Assembly: GCA_944320355.1 (NCBI GenBank)
Contig: CALUHC010000024.1
Coordinates: 1-64,000, forward strand
Source of the DNA: an uncultured Prevotella sp.
GTDB lineage: Bacteria > Bacteroidota > Bacteroidia > Bacteroidales > Bacteroidaceae
DNA length: 64,000 nucleotides
Direction of reading: 5' to 3'
Shown: positions 1 through 11,033 of the stretch, in pieces
Position numbering within the stretch: position 1 is the stretch's first letter
Layout of the letters: every line of letters starts with the position of its first letter
Program-made: the position numbers and the translations under genes
Notes under the pieces: generated by a model
Seen by the model: only the letters and a program-made list of their open reading frames with translations
Databases searched by the model: none
What the model was told of the DNA's origin: nothing

Positions 1-37
1 GCGCTCTACACCTGCCAACAGGCATTCGCTGCCATTA

Positions 38-250
38 ACATTTTTATGTTAAAGACAGCCGCAAGGGTATTCTATGCCAACCATTTGATATTCAACGGGT
101 TGCGAAACGAGGCGTTTTGCCTTCCGAAACGTGCCGTTTTGGCGGGCAAAACGAGCCATATCGCAGCGCGAAACCGGCCGTTTTGCAAACCGAAACGGCA
201 CATACCGAAAACCAAGGCGGCAGAGGTCGTTTTCAGTTGCATATATGCAA
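38..250 (+). repeat. Phased-array element, full copy 1
   Basis: Left palindrome TTAACATTTTTATGTTAA (38-54 region), five quasi-palindromic 13-mers starting at 105, 127, 149, 171 and 193 (period exactly 22), right palindrome TTGCATATATGCAA (237-250). Lies downstream of the frd operon at the window edge. Confidence 0.85.
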
Positions 251-283
251 GTAAGGGCAGACGACATACATTAACAAACCAAA

Positions 284-309
284 AAACGAATGTCCGCATA
301 TTGCCAAGT
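284..309. repeat. Solo family A outer arm
   Basis: CGAATGTCCGCATATTGCCA resembles the outer arms of the family A elements. It lies just left of copy 1. Confidence 0.45.
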
Positions 310-315
310 AGTAAT

Positions 316-378
316 ATGGAGTTAACGGGAGCTAGGCTTCCTTACGGTCGCCCGGAGTTAGCGGACGATAGCCTTTGA
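316..378. repeat. AACTCC-type palindromic repeat
   Basis: GGAGTTAACGGGAGCTAGGC and CGGAGTTAGCGGACG words, shared with repeats at 690-760, 14200-14370 and 58726-58910. Confidence 0.5.
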
Positions 379-402
379 AAATTAAAAGTTAAAGGTTAAA
401 AA

Positions 403-620
403 TTAAATGAATGTCTGCAAGTTGCCAACCTCTAATGGTATTGTCCCCTCCTTTTCCAAAGGAGGGGCGGGGGTGGTTTGTGGAACAATGTCACAGCCAA
501 TGATTAAACACATTGTATATCAACTTATTTGACAAACCACCCCTGCCTCTCCTTTGGAAAAGGAGGGGACAAGTGAAAACCATTCCAAACCAATTTGGCA
601 ACTTGCTGACATTCATTAAA
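403..620. repeat. Long inverted-repeat element, family A copy 1
   Basis: Outer arms 403-428 and 595-620 (24 of 26 match) and inner arms 443-481 and 532-570 (37 of 39 match) around a central 50 bp. Inner arms start GTCCCCTCCTTTTCC. No coding capacity; MITE-like. Confidence 0.75.
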
Positions 621-625
621 ATTAA

Positions 626-785
626 AAGGAAGTGAGCTGTTGGACAGTCAAGGGCTTTGGCTGCACTCCTGCCTCCGGTCTCCTGCCTCCTTTGCGCTAA
701 CTCCATGAACGAGCGCAGCGAGTGATAACTTCGGCTAACTCCTGATAACTCCCCGCATTTGGCAGAATGCGGATATCCATTAACC
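626..785. other. Intergenic remainder left of the frd terminator
   Basis: AACTCC words near 695-760 and a family A-like right arm near 760-780 (TTTGGCAGAATGCGGATATC). No gene seen. Confidence 0.5.
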
Positions 786-825
786 AAAAAGCCCCGGATG
801 CCGAACGATGTCGGCTCCGGGGCTT
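786..825 (-). terminator. Terminator of the frd operon
   Basis: Stem AGCCCCGGATGCCGA / TCGGCTCCGGGGCT with one bulge. Read on the minus strand it is followed by a T run. It lies 26 bp after the frdB stop. Confidence 0.8.
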
Positions 826-850
826 CAGCTTATGGCTTATGGGAAATGGC

Positions 851-1603
851 TTAGTCGGCCAGCTTGGCCTTGATAAACTCGCGGTTCAGGCGGGCGATGT
901 TGGCTATCGACTCGTTCTTGGGGCACTCGGCCTCGCAGGCGCGGGTGTTGGTGCAGTTGCCGAAGCCCAGCTCTTCCATCTTCATGATCATGGCCTTGGC
1001 GCGCTTTGCGGCCTCGGGGCGGCCCTGGGGCAGCAGCGCGAGCTGGCTGACCTTGGACGAAACGAAGAGCATCGCCGAGCCGTTCTTGCAGGCGGCCACG
1101 CAGGCTCCGCAGCCGATGCAGGTGGCGCAGTCCATGGCTTCGTCGGCATCCTCCTTGGGAATGAGGATGGCATTGGCATCCTGGGGCTGCCCGGTGCGCA
1201 CGGTAACGTAGCCACCGGCCTGTATTATCTTGTCGAAGGCCGAACGGTCAACCATGCAGTCCTTGATGACGGGGAACGCAGCCGAACGCCACGGCTCGAC
1301 AGTGATGACGTCGCCATCGTGGAACTTGCGCATGTAAAGCTGGCAAGTGGTGGCACCGGTGTTGGGGCCGTGGGGATGGCCGTTGATGTAGAGCGAGCAC
1401 ATGCCGCAGATGCCCTCGCGGCAGTCGTGGTCGAAGACGAAAGGCTCCTGGCCCTCCTCGATGAGCTGCTCGTTGAGAATGTCGAGCATTTCGAGGAACG
1501 AGGTGTCGTCGGGGATGTCCTTCATCTCGCGCGTATCGAAGTGACCTTCGGCCTTGGGGCCGTTCTGGCGCCAGAATCTCAGTGTGAATGAAATGTTTGC
1601 CAT
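851..1603 (-). CDS. frdB: Fumarate reductase/succinate dehydrogenase iron-sulfur subunit
   Basis: Electron-transfer subunit of the membrane quinol:fumarate reductase, passing electrons between the cytochrome b and the flavoprotein. The 250-residue protein shows the plant-ferredoxin [2Fe-2S] cysteines (CREGICGMC near residues 60-68, with a later Cys near 85) and two C-terminal cluster motifs ([11 protein letters not shown] near 140 and [12 protein letters not shown] near 217), the standard set for [2Fe-2S], [4Fe-4S] and [3Fe-4S] centres. It is the last gene of frdC-frdA-frdB, starting 5 bases after the frdA stop, and a terminator hairpin follows. In Bacteroidota this complex normally works as fumarate reductase in anaerobic succinate formation; direction is inferred, not visible. 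Confidence 0.97.
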   Translation of the reverse strand: MANISFTLRFWRQNGPKAEGHFDTREMKDIPDDTSFLEMLDILNEQLIEEGQEPFVFDHDCREGICGMCSLYINGHPHGPNTGATTCQLYMRKFHDGDVITVEPWRSAAFPVIKDCMVDRSAFDKIIQAGGYVTVRTGQPQDANAILIPKEDADEAMDCATCIGCGACVAACKNGSAMLFVSSKVSQLALLPQGRPEAAKRAKAMIMKMEELGFGNCTNTRACEAECPKNESIANIARLNREFIKAKLAD

Positions 1604-1608
1604 ATCTG

Positions 1609-3591
<1,983 letters not shown>

Positions 3592-3631
3592 AATCTGAAA
3601 GAATTATGAATTATGTATTTTGAATTATGAA

Positions 3632-4312
3632 TTAACAACACAGGCTCGGGGCGAGGCCGAACGCAAAGGCCAGCACCACGATGAGGAAACCAAGCATAAG
3701 CAGCGTGGAATAAACGATGCCGATGACCTTCCAGCGGCAGAACCATACCTTGCCGCTCCAGCCGAACGTCTGCATTGCGCTCCAGAAACCGTGCGAGAGG
3801 TGGAACCAGATGGCAGCGATCCACACGATGTAGAGCACCACATAGAGCGGATTGGAGAACGTTGCCACGATGTAAGAGAAACCGTCGGCCGGATCGAACT
3901 GCACTGCGATGCCGGTAAGCTCGGCGAACATCATGTTGTACCAGAAGTTGAACAGGTGGAGCAGCAGGCCGAGCAGCACGATGATGCCCAACACAAGCAT
4001 ATTCTGCGAAGCCCACTCAACCTTGGCCGGACGGGCGGTGACGGCATAACGCTCCGTGCCGCGGGCACTGCGGTTGCGCATCGTCAGCAAGAACGCATAG
4101 ACGATGTGGATTACAGCCAAGGCTGCCAGACCGAGCGTGGCCACGAGGGCATACCAGTTGGCTCCCAGGAACTCACATACCATGTTGTAGCCTTCCGCAG
4201 AAAAGAGGGCCACGATGTTCATTGACATGTGGAATGTCAGGAATAGAATAAGCGCGACACCGGTGACCGACATCACAACCTTTCTACCGATAGAAGAATT
4301 GATTAACCACAT
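3632..4312 (-). CDS. frdC: Fumarate reductase/succinate dehydrogenase cytochrome b subunit (b558 family)
   Basis: Membrane anchor and quinone/heme-binding subunit of the frd complex. The 226-residue product has about five hydrophobic helices (residues 12-35, 55-80, 103-130, 150-170 and 195-218) with histidines placed inside or near them (for example in FHMSMN and LSHGFW) that are candidates for heme ligation. It corresponds to the single-polypeptide di-heme b558 type rather than the FrdC/FrdD pair. First gene of the operon, with a clear promoter upstream. The 40-bp gap to frdA contains repeated GAATTATGAATTA words. Confidence 0.94.
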   Translation of the reverse strand: MWLINSSIGRKVVMSVTGVALILFLTFHMSMNIVALFSAEGYNMVCEFLGANWYALVATLGLAALAVIHIVYAFLLTMRNRSARGTERYAVTARPAKVEWASQNMLVLGIIVLLGLLLHLFNFWYNMMFAELTGIAVQFDPADGFSYIVATFSNPLYVVLYIVWIAAIWFHLSHGFWSAMQTFGWSGKVWFCRWKVIGIVYSTLLMLGFLIVVLAFAFGLAPSLCC

Positions 4313-4452
4313 AAATGATTGAAATTAAATTATTTAACTGTTTGAATTAAAATTATTCTCCCTCGTCAGGGCCAACACGCACACCCGCCCTGTGACGAAC
4401 ACGGTGCGCATCACTACTTGACTATAGGTAAAAACAGCCCTCTATTTGTGCG

Positions 4453-4483
4453 CAAAATTACTATAAATTAGTGATAAATCAAA
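4453..4483 (-). promoter_or_regulatory. Promoter of the frd operon
   Basis: Minus-strand TAATTTTG (-7, at 4453-4460) with TTTG (-33, at 4480-4483) separated by 19 bases, which fits the Bacteroidetes primary-sigma consensus. It lies about 140 bp before frdC. Confidence 0.75.
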
Positions 4484-4514
4484 GCGTTTTAAAACAAAAA
4501 TCGATTTTTATTCT

Positions 4515-4522
4515 TAATTTTG
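4515..4522 (+). promoter_or_regulatory. Candidate -7 element for mnmG
   Basis: TAATTTTG, 158 bp before the mnmG start, divergent from the frd promoter. A clear -33 TTTG is not seen, only T-rich sequence. Confidence 0.45.
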
Positions 4523-4679
4523 CGCCGTGTTTTATCGGGCACTAAGGGGCGGGATGTAGTACGCCGACCGGCAGCCCGCCGGACAACGGAATGGATAACG
4601 CACCAGGCTCAAAGTGTGATGCCAATGCGGAAACGCAGGAAACGGCCAGCCCTACCCGACAAAAAATCGCATACGAATT

Positions 4680-6551
4680 ATGACTCTAAACTACGATGTA
4701 CTTGTTATCGGCGGCGGACACGCCGGGTGCGAGGCAGCCACAGCCTCTGCACGCCTCGGAGCGCACACCTGTCTCGTCACCATGGACATGAACAAAATCG
4801 CGCAGATGAGCTGCAACCCGGCCATCGGCGGCATAGCCAAGGGGCAGATAGTAAGGGAAATCGACGCGCTCGGAGGCCACACAGGGCTTGTCACCGACGC
4901 CACGGCCATACAGTTCCGAATGCTGAACCGCAGCAAGGGACCGGCCGTGTGGAGCCCACGGGCGCAGTGCGACCGCGGCAAGTTCATCTGGCAGTGGCGC
5001 ACCGTTTTGGACAACACGCCGGGCCTCGACCTGTGGCAAGACCAGGCCGAAGAGCTGATCGTAGAGGGCGGACACGCCGCCGGGGTGCGCACGGTGTGGG
5101 GCATCGAACTGCGTTCGCGCTGCGTTGTCATAACAGCCGGCACATTCCTGAACGGCCTTATGCACATAGGCCGGCGCATGGTGCCCGGCGGGCGCATCGC
5201 CGAACCGGCCGTGGCGCACCTCACGGAGAGCATAACGCGCCACGGCATACGCTCCGCCCGCATGAAAACCGGCACGCCGGTGCGCATAGACCGACGCTCA
5301 GTGCACTTCGAAGACATGGAAATCCAGGAGGGCGAGGCCGACTTCCATCAGTTCAGCTTCACCGCACCACACCGCCTACTGCGCCAGCTGCCCTGCTGGA
5401 CGTGCTACACCAACCCGGCCGTACACGACGCGCTGCGCGGCGGACTGGCCGACTCGCCCCTGTACAACGGCCAGATAAAGAGCATAGGGCCGCGCTACTG
5501 CCCCTCCATCGAGACCAAGCTCGTCACCTTCCCGGACAAGCAGCAGCACCCGCTCTTCCTCGAACCCGAGGGCGAAAACACCAACGAGATGTACCTGAAC
5601 GGCTTCTCATCGTCGCTGCCCGCCGACGTGCAGATAGATGCTCTGCGCAAGATTCCGGCACTGCGCGACGTGAAAGTATATCGCCCGGGCTATGCGATAG
5701 AATACGATTTCTTCGACCCTACGCAGCTGAAGCACACGCTTGAGTCGAAGATTGTGCCCGGACTGTTCCTCGCCGGGCAGGTGAACGGTACCACGGGCTA
5801 TGAGGAAGCCGCCGGACAGGGCCTCGTGGCGGGTGCCAACGCCGCCTTGCAGTGTGGCGGAGGAGAGCCTTTCACGATGCGGCGCGACGAGAGCTACATC
5901 GGCGTTCTCATCGATGACTTGGTCACAAAAGGCGTTGACGAGCCTTACCGTATGTTCACCTCGCGGGCGGAATACCGCATACTGCTCCGCCAGGACGATG
6001 CCGACGCACGACTCACCGAGCGGGCTTACGCCATAGGACTGGCCGACCGCAGCCGCTACGACCGCTGGATGGAGAAGAAACAAGACATCGAAGGAATCGA
6101 GGAATTTTGCAAAACTACGGTAGTAAAGCCTGCCGAAATAAACCCGTTTCTCACGAACATTGGCACTACCCCACTCCGCGAAGGCACGCGACTGACCGAC
6201 CTGATAAGCCGGCCACAACTAAATTTCAAACTGCTGGCCGATGTCCTGCCCGCTCTGCGCGAACGTCTTGACACTCCGCTGAACCGAAAGGAAGAAGCAA
6301 CAGAGGCCGCAGAGATTCGCATCAAATACAAAGGATATATTGAACGCGAACGAATGGTAGCCGAAAAGATGCACCGCCTTGAGGACATAAAAATAAAAGG
6401 CAGGTTCAACTACGCCGAGATGCAACAGCTATCCACCGAAGCGCGCCAGAAACTCGCGGCCATAGACCCCGTCACCCTGGCGCAGGCAAGCCGCATACCT
6501 GGCGTGTCGCCGAGCGACATAAACGTCATGCTGGTGCTCATGGGACGCTGA
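4680..6551 (+). CDS. mnmG: tRNA uridine-5-carboxymethylaminomethyl modification enzyme MnmG
   Basis: FAD-dependent large subunit of the MnmE/MnmG complex, which makes the 5-(carboxymethyl)aminomethyl group on wobble U34 of several tRNAs. The 623-residue protein starts directly with the Rossmann segment VIGGGHAGCEAATASARLG (residues 8-26), followed by the conserved SCNPAIGGIAKG, and has the family's C-terminal helical domain (PQLNFKLL onward) ending in SRIPGVSPSDINVMLVLM. The start chosen gives the family's normal N terminus. Transcribed away from the divergent frd operon; mnmG (gidA) is close to the origin in many bacteria, which fits the nearby parS-like sites. Confidence 0.97.
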   Translation: MTLNYDVLVIGGGHAGCEAATASARLGAHTCLVTMDMNKIAQMSCNPAIGGIAKGQIVREIDALGGHTGLVTDATAIQFRMLNRSKGPAVWSPRAQCDRGKFIWQWRTVLDNTPGLDLWQDQAEELIVEGGHAAGVRTVWGIELRSRCVVITAGTFLNGLMHIGRRMVPGGRIAEPAVAHLTESITRHGIRSARMKTGTPVRIDRRSVHFEDMEIQEGEADFHQFSFTAPHRLLRQLPCWTCYTNPAVHDALRGGLADSPLYNGQIKSIGPRYCPSIETKLVTFPDKQQHPLFLEPEGENTNEMYLNGFSSSLPADVQIDALRKIPALRDVKVYRPGYAIEYDFFDPTQLKHTLESKIVPGLFLAGQVNGTTGYEEAAGQGLVAGANAALQCGGGEPFTMRRDESYIGVLIDDLVTKGVDEPYRMFTSRAEYRILLRQDDADARLTERAYAIGLADRSRYDRWMEKKQDIEGIEEFCKTTVVKPAEINPFLTNIGTTPLREGTRLTDLISRPQLNFKLLADVLPALRERLDTPLNRKEEATEAAEIRIKYKGYIERERMVAEKMHRLEDIKIKGRFNYAEMQQLSTEARQKLAAIDPVTLAQASRIPGVSPSDINVMLVLMGR

Positions 6552-6629
6552 CCTGGTTCTCAAGGAGAGCCGAAGAACAAGTCCTCTCAGCCCTCCCAGA
6601 ACTCCCAGCCTTCCCATACTGCCACACAA

Positions 6630-6645
6630 AGTTCCACGTGAAACA
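6630..6645. promoter_or_regulatory. parS-like ParB binding site 1
   Basis: AGTTCCACGTGAAACA matches the widely conserved parS 16-mer TGTTYCACGTGAAACA at all but the first base. It lies between mnmG and apt. Confidence 0.75.
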
Positions 6646-6679
6646 TTTAAGTAAAGTAAACATACGTAACTCATTGATT

Positions 6680-7210
6680 ATGAACAACAAAACATTATTG
6701 GCCAACCTGCGGAGCATTCAGGACTTTCCTACCAAAGGAATCAACTTCCGCGACGTTACGACCCTGTTCAGAAACCCCGAGTGCCTGCACATAATGGTTG
6801 ACGAACTCTACGAAATCTACAAAGACCACGGCATCACCAAAATCGTAGGAATAGAGAGCCGGGGCTTCGTTTTGGCATCCGCTCTCGCCGTAAAGCTCAA
6901 CGCCGGAGTTGTGCTCTGCCGTAAACCGGGCAAGCTACCGGGCGAAACGGTGCAGGAAAGCTATAGCAAGGAATATGGAACGGACACCATCGAAATAAGC
7001 AAAGACGCGATAACACCCGACGACGTGATATTGCTTCACGACGACTTGCTGGCCACTGGCGGAACCATGCACGCCGCATTCAACCTCGTAAAGAAGTTCA
7101 ATCCGAAGGAAATCTACGTGAACTTCATCATCGAGATAGGAGACCGGGGAATGAACGGACGCGAAATCTTCGACAAAGAAACGGAGATAACCTCGCTACT
7201 AAAGGTGTAA
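6680..7210 (+). CDS. apt: Adenine phosphoribosyltransferase
   Basis: Purine salvage enzyme converting adenine and PRPP to AMP. The 176-residue protein has the PRPP-binding loop VILLHDDLLATGGTMHAA near residues 114-131 and the N-terminal FPTKGINFRDVTTL typical of Apt. The start at 6680 is preferred over an in-frame ATG 42 bases upstream because it matches the family N terminus and leaves the upstream parS-like palindrome in non-coding DNA. A stem-loop at 7222-7256 follows. It lies between two CACGTG-centred palindromes. Confidence 0.96.
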   Translation: MNNKTLLANLRSIQDFPTKGINFRDVTTLFRNPECLHIMVDELYEIYKDHGITKIVGIESRGFVLASALAVKLNAGVVLCRKPGKLPGETVQESYSKEYGTDTIEISKDAITPDDVILLHDDLLATGGTMHAAFNLVKKFNPKEIYVNFIIEIGDRGMNGREIFDKETEITSLLKV

Positions 7211-7221
7211 ACAAAAAAGCG

Positions 7222-7256
7222 AATATCCGCAACCGGCCCGCCCGATTGCGGATATT
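7222..7256 (+). terminator. Stem-loop after apt
   Basis: AATATCCGCAA / TTGCGGATATT with a 13-base loop, 12 bp after the apt stop, followed by a modest T-rich stretch. Confidence 0.65.
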
Positions 7257-7756
7257 ATTTATATGTACGCGCATTCCGCGCCACGAGCCCGGCGACAAAC
7301 GCCACTGCACACGGCATGACAAGCACAACGGCACACGGCATTCACGCAACGGAACAAAACAAAGACAGAACGCCACCAAACAAAAAGCACGAACCGCGCA
7401 CCGACACCCTAAAATGGCGACACGCCATGTTCCAGGCCTGCCACGCACAATCCGGCAGATAAACGCGCAGCAAAACGGACACGAACGCGCACAGGAACCA
7501 ACGCAGAAGGAGAGCCAACAGTACCCTCTCAACCTGCAAAACGCCCTCCTGCACGAATATGGACAAAAGCGAAAGAGCCCGGCTTGCCACAGTGCCAACA
7601 GTCAGCCGCAGAAAGAACACGGCAGCGAAGAGACCGCGGAACGGAGCCAGCAACGCAAGCGAGCACGCCAAACAGCCATACAAGCTAAGCGGAGCAACCC
7701 CGCTAGGCGCCACAAGAGGCAACAGGCAGCAGGCCGCAACGGCACACGACAAAAAA
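7257..7756. other. T-poor intergenic stretch between apt and uvrC
   Basis: About 500 bp very poor in T on the plus strand. It is free of stops in the uvrC frame and in a minus frame (7342-7764, GTG start, hydrophobic product) but both can be explained by composition. No convincing gene. Confidence 0.5.
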
Positions 7757-7772
7757 AGTTTCACGTGAAACC
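7757..7772. promoter_or_regulatory. parS-like ParB binding site 2
   Basis: AGTTTCACGTGAAACC has a perfect 14-bp GTTTCACGTGAAAC core, differing from the parS consensus only at the two end bases. It lies 41 bp before uvrC. Confidence 0.75.
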
Positions 7773-7812
7773 TTCTGCCATTAAAGCACTTAAAATAAAG
7801 CAGTTACGAACC

Positions 7813-9645
7813 ATGACGAAAGAAGAAAACGAGAAGCGGCTGGCCTACTTGAAAGGCATTGTGAGCCGCCTGCCGGAGAAGCCCGGCAGCTATCAGTATT
7901 ACGACGAGCACGGAACGATAATCTATGTGGGCAAAGCCAAGAACCTGAAGAGCCGTGTGTCGTCCTACTTCCACACGGAGGTTGACCGCTTCAAGACCAA
8001 AGTGCTCGTCAGCAAGATACACAACATATCCTACACGGTGGTGAACACCGAGGAGGACGCGCTGCTGTTGGAGAACAGCCTGATAAAAAAGTACAACCCA
8101 AAGTACAACGTCCTGCTGAAGGACGGCAAGACATACCCGAGCATCTGCGTGACCAACGAGATGTTTCCGCGCATATTCAAGACGCGGACAATAAACAAGA
8201 AGTGGGGCACCTACTACGGTCCTTACTCCCACCTCGGCACGATGTACGCCATACTGGAGCTGATAAAGAAGCTCTACCACCCGCGCACCTGCCACTTTCC
8301 GATAACAAAAGACGGCATAGAACAGAAGAAATACCGCCTCTGCCTGGACTATCACATAAAGAATTGCGGCGGCCCATGCGCCGGAAAACAGTCGATGGAG
8401 GACTACCGCGCCAACATAGAGCAGGCCCGCGAGATACTGAAAGGCAACACGCGCAGCCTGTTGCGCACCCTGCGCGAGCAGATGGAGCAGCTCGCCGAGC
8501 AGCTGCGCTTTGAGGAAGCGGAGGAGATCAAGCGGCGGTATATGCTCGTTTCGGGCTTCGTGGCCAAGAGCGAGGTGGTGAGCCACACCATCAGCAACGT
8601 TGACGTTTTCTCCATAACGAGCGACGAAAAGACCGCTTTCATCAACTACATCCACGTGACCGGAGGCAGCATCAACCAGTCGTTCACGTTCGAATACCGC
8701 AAGAAGCTCAACGAGAGCGACGAGGAGCTGCTCGCGCTCGGCATAGTGGAGATGCGCGAACGCTTCAAGAGCACCTCCAAGGAGATAATACTGCCCTTCC
8801 TGCCCGACCTGAACCTCGAAGGGGTAACGCTCACCGTGCCGCAGCGCGGCGACAAGAAGACGCTGCTCGACCTGTCTGTGATGAACTGCCGGCAGTACCG
8901 GTTTGACCGCCTGAAGCAGGCCGAAAAACTCAATCCGGAGCAGAAAGCGGTGCGGCTGATGAAGGAAATACAGGACGCTCTGCACCTGCCCAAGATGCCG
9001 TACCAGATAGAGTGCTTCGACAACTCCAACATATCGGGCACCGATGCCGTGGCCGCCTGCGTGGTGTTCAAGAAGATGAAGCCCAGCAAGAAGGACTACC
9101 GCAAGTACAACATAAAGACCGTGACGGGCCCGGACGACTACGCCTCGATGAAGGAAGTGGTGCGGCGGCGATACACGCGCCTTGTGAACGAGGAGCAACC
9201 CCTGCCCGACCTCATCATCACCGACGGCGGACGGGGCCAGATGGAGGTGGTGCGCGAGGTCGTAGAGGGCGAGCTGGGCCTGCAGATACCCATCGCCGGA
9301 CTGGCCAAGGACGACCGCCACCGCACCAACGAGCTGCTCTACGGCTTCCCGCCCGTGGTCATAGGCATGAAGACCGACAGCGAACTGTTCCGCCTGCTCA
9401 CGCAGATACAGGACGAGGTGCACCGCTTTGCCATCACCTTCCACCGCGACAAGCGCTCCAAGCACGCCCTCCACTCCGAGCTCGACGACATAAAAGGCAT
9501 CGGCCCGAAGAGCCGCGACGCGCTGCTGAAGGCTCTTAAGAGCGTGAAAAACATACGTGAGGCCGACCGCGAGACGCTTGCCAAGACCCTCGGGGCGGCC
9601 AAGGCAGCCATAGTGTACGAGCATTTTCATAACGGGGAAGAATAG
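7813..9645 (+). CDS. uvrC: Excinuclease ABC subunit C
   Basis: Nucleotide-excision-repair endonuclease that makes both incisions around a UvrB-bound lesion. The 610-residue protein shows the GIY-YIG nuclease domain (IIYVGKAKNLKSRVSSYF, residues 34-51), a UVR helical motif (RFEEAEEIKRRY near 235), the RNase H-like domain (ECFDNSNISGTDAVAA near 400 and ITDGGRGQ near 470) and C-terminal helix-hairpin-helix repeats (DIKGIGPKSRDALLKAL). The frame stays open 189 codons upstream, but that stretch is T-poor, has no recognisable domain and crosses a parS-like site, so the start is placed at 7813 where the family sequence begins. Confidence 0.96.
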   Translation: MTKEENEKRLAYLKGIVSRLPEKPGSYQYYDEHGTIIYVGKAKNLKSRVSSYFHTEVDRFKTKVLVSKIHNISYTVVNTEEDALLLENSLIKKYNPKYNVLLKDGKTYPSICVTNEMFPRIFKTRTINKKWGTYYGPYSHLGTMYAILELIKKLYHPRTCHFPITKDGIEQKKYRLCLDYHIKNCGGPCAGKQSMEDYRANIEQAREILKGNTRSLLRTLREQMEQLAEQLRFEEAEEIKRRYMLVSGFVAKSEVVSHTISNVDVFSITSDEKTAFINYIHVTGGSINQSFTFEYRKKLNESDEELLALGIVEMRERFKSTSKEIILPFLPDLNLEGVTLTVPQRGDKKTLLDLSVMNCRQYRFDRLKQAEKLNPEQKAVRLMKEIQDALHLPKMPYQIECFDNSNISGTDAVAACVVFKKMKPSKKDYRKYNIKTVTGPDDYASMKEVVRRRYTRLVNEEQPLPDLIITDGGRGQMEVVREVVEGELGLQIPIAGLAKDDRHRTNELLYGFPPVVIGMKTDSELFRLLTQIQDEVHRFAITFHRDKRSKHALHSELDDIKGIGPKSRDALLKALKSVKNIREADRETLAKTLGAAKAAIVYEHFHNGEE

Positions 9646-9649
9646 CCCC

Positions 9650-9893
9650 TCCCCAGCCCTCCCCGTGGGGAGGGAGCCGCTACGCCTGGAAACAGAAATG
9701 CCAACGTATTAGGAAAGGGAGCCGCCACGCCCGGTAACAGGAATCTTAGCGCATTGAGAGCAAAGCAGCAAACACCAACATCGCCAACAGAAAAAAATAC
9801 TTACATCACGAGAAAAGAACCTTCTCGTCCCACAGCCTCACCCTCACTGCCAGTCTATAGCCTCCCCCACCGGGGAGGTTGGAGGGGACTTCC
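9650..9893. repeat. GC-rich inverted-repeat element after uvrC
   Basis: Starts with CCCCTCCCCAGCCCTCCCCG and ends with the imperfect complement ending TTGGAGGGG. The centre (9690-9870) has no gene. It resembles family A in style but not in sequence. Confidence 0.5.
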
Positions 9894-10053
9894 ACCTCAG
9901 CAAGGTAGGGAAAACCGCGTTCAATTTGCCCACCTGCGCGGCGAAAAGCTGCTCCAGCCCGAAATAAGTCCAAAATGACGGCTTATAACTAACACTCTGA
10001 CACACAGTAAGTTATATAACAACACCTCCCGTTCAGCCCGATAAAACAGCGAA

Positions 10054-10184
10054 AAACGAAGCCCGAAACAGGCCAAAACGACCCGTTTCGGCCTGCAAAA
10101 CGGATCGTTTCGCGATGCAAAACAGGCCAAATGGGAATGCCAAACGTGCCGTTTCGCAATCCAAAACGGCACGTTTGGCATTCC
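10054..10184. repeat. Phased array copy 2, without end palindromes
   Basis: Units at 10054, 10076, 10098, 10120, 10142 and 10164, all 22 apart. The last two, with spacer, form a perfect 21-bp stem (10134-10154 / 10164-10184) with a 9-base loop. Between uvrC and dtd. Confidence 0.85.
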
Positions 10185-10455
10185 GGCGGAGCAAAAAACG
10201 CTCTGCCGACCCGCCAAAACGGCCTTTGTGTATGCCTTTCGCCATCTATTTCGCAACCACGTTTTGTCAAACTTTTTTATCATAAAAACAGCGTAACTCA
10301 CGCCTATCCTCTCTGCCAAAAGCCCAAAACAGAATCCGCAAACAGCAACCATCACACCGCGGCGGCAGTCAGGCCCGGCCACATTCCCCACCCTTTTTTA
10401 CGCCCTTAGCGGCAGATTCTTTGCCCGCGTCGCGCCATATCTCGCAGATTATTCG

Positions 10456-10463
10456 TAAATTTG
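10456..10463 (+). promoter_or_regulatory. Candidate -7 element for the dtd operon
   Basis: TAAATTTG, 47 bp before the dtd start. No convincing -33 box at the right spacing. Confidence 0.5.
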
Positions 10464-10509
10464 CATGAACAGCGGAGACTGTCCGCAGCAATGACATACA
10501 GCAAGACAG

Positions 10510-10962
10510 ATGAAGATAGTAATACAACGTGTGAGCCGCGCGCAGGTGACCATCGGCGGAAACGTGAAGTCGGCCATCGGCCGCGGCTTCATGATACTGC
10601 TCGGCATAGGCCACGACGACACCAAGGATGATGCCGACTGGCTGGTGAAAAAGGTCATCGCCCTGCGCGTTTTCGACGACGCGGAGGGCGTGATGAACCT
10701 GCCCATCACGGCCATCGGCGGCGAAGTGATGGTGGTGAGCCAGTTCACGCTCATGGCATCATACAAGAAAGGCAACCGCCCCTCGTGGATACGCGCCGCC
10801 GGCCACGACGTGGCCATACCGCTCTACGAGTACTTCTGCTCGCAGATGGGCGCGGCCCTGGGCAAGGATGTGGCCACGGGCGAGTTCGGTGCCGACATGA
10901 AGGTGGAGCTGGTCAACGACGGCCCCGTCACCATCTGCATGGACACAAGGAACAAGGAATAG
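10510..10962 (+). CDS. dtd: D-aminoacyl-tRNA deacylase
   Basis: Homodimeric proofreading enzyme that hydrolyses D-amino acids mischarged on tRNA. The 150-residue protein has both active-site signatures: SQFTLMAS near residue 80 and the C-terminal NDGPVTICMDT. Length equals the family norm. A TAAATTTG -7 box lies 47 bp upstream at 10456-10463. It is the first of a run of short genes (dtd, mazG-like, DUF3791, DUF3990, DUF3791-like, deoC, GNAT) on one strand with very short gaps. Confidence 0.96.
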   Translation: MKIVIQRVSRAQVTIGGNVKSAIGRGFMILLGIGHDDTKDDADWLVKKVIALRVFDDAEGVMNLPITAIGGEVMVVSQFTLMASYKKGNRPSWIRAAGHDVAIPLYEYFCSQMGAALGKDVATGEFGADMKVELVNDGPVTICMDTRNKE

Positions 10963-11033
10963 GCCAGACACACCGCGAAAAGGCCACAGAGCGGCCGGAA
11001 ACGGCCTTAAAAGGCATATCTCACATACCGACT

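Noticed and set aside
46..378. 110-codon ORF at the left edge
   Set aside because: Runs entirely through array element 1 and AACTCC repeats.
7342..7764. Minus-strand 140-codon ORF with hydrophobic segments between apt and uvrC
   Set aside because: The region is T-poor on the plus strand, which removes stops and produces hydrophobic codons by composition; it starts with GTG inside the parS palindrome and matches no family I know. Kept only as a compositional finding.
7246..7812. In-frame N-terminal extension of uvrC (189 codons)
   Set aside because: No domain, extreme composition, crosses a parS-like site; the family sequence begins at 7813.
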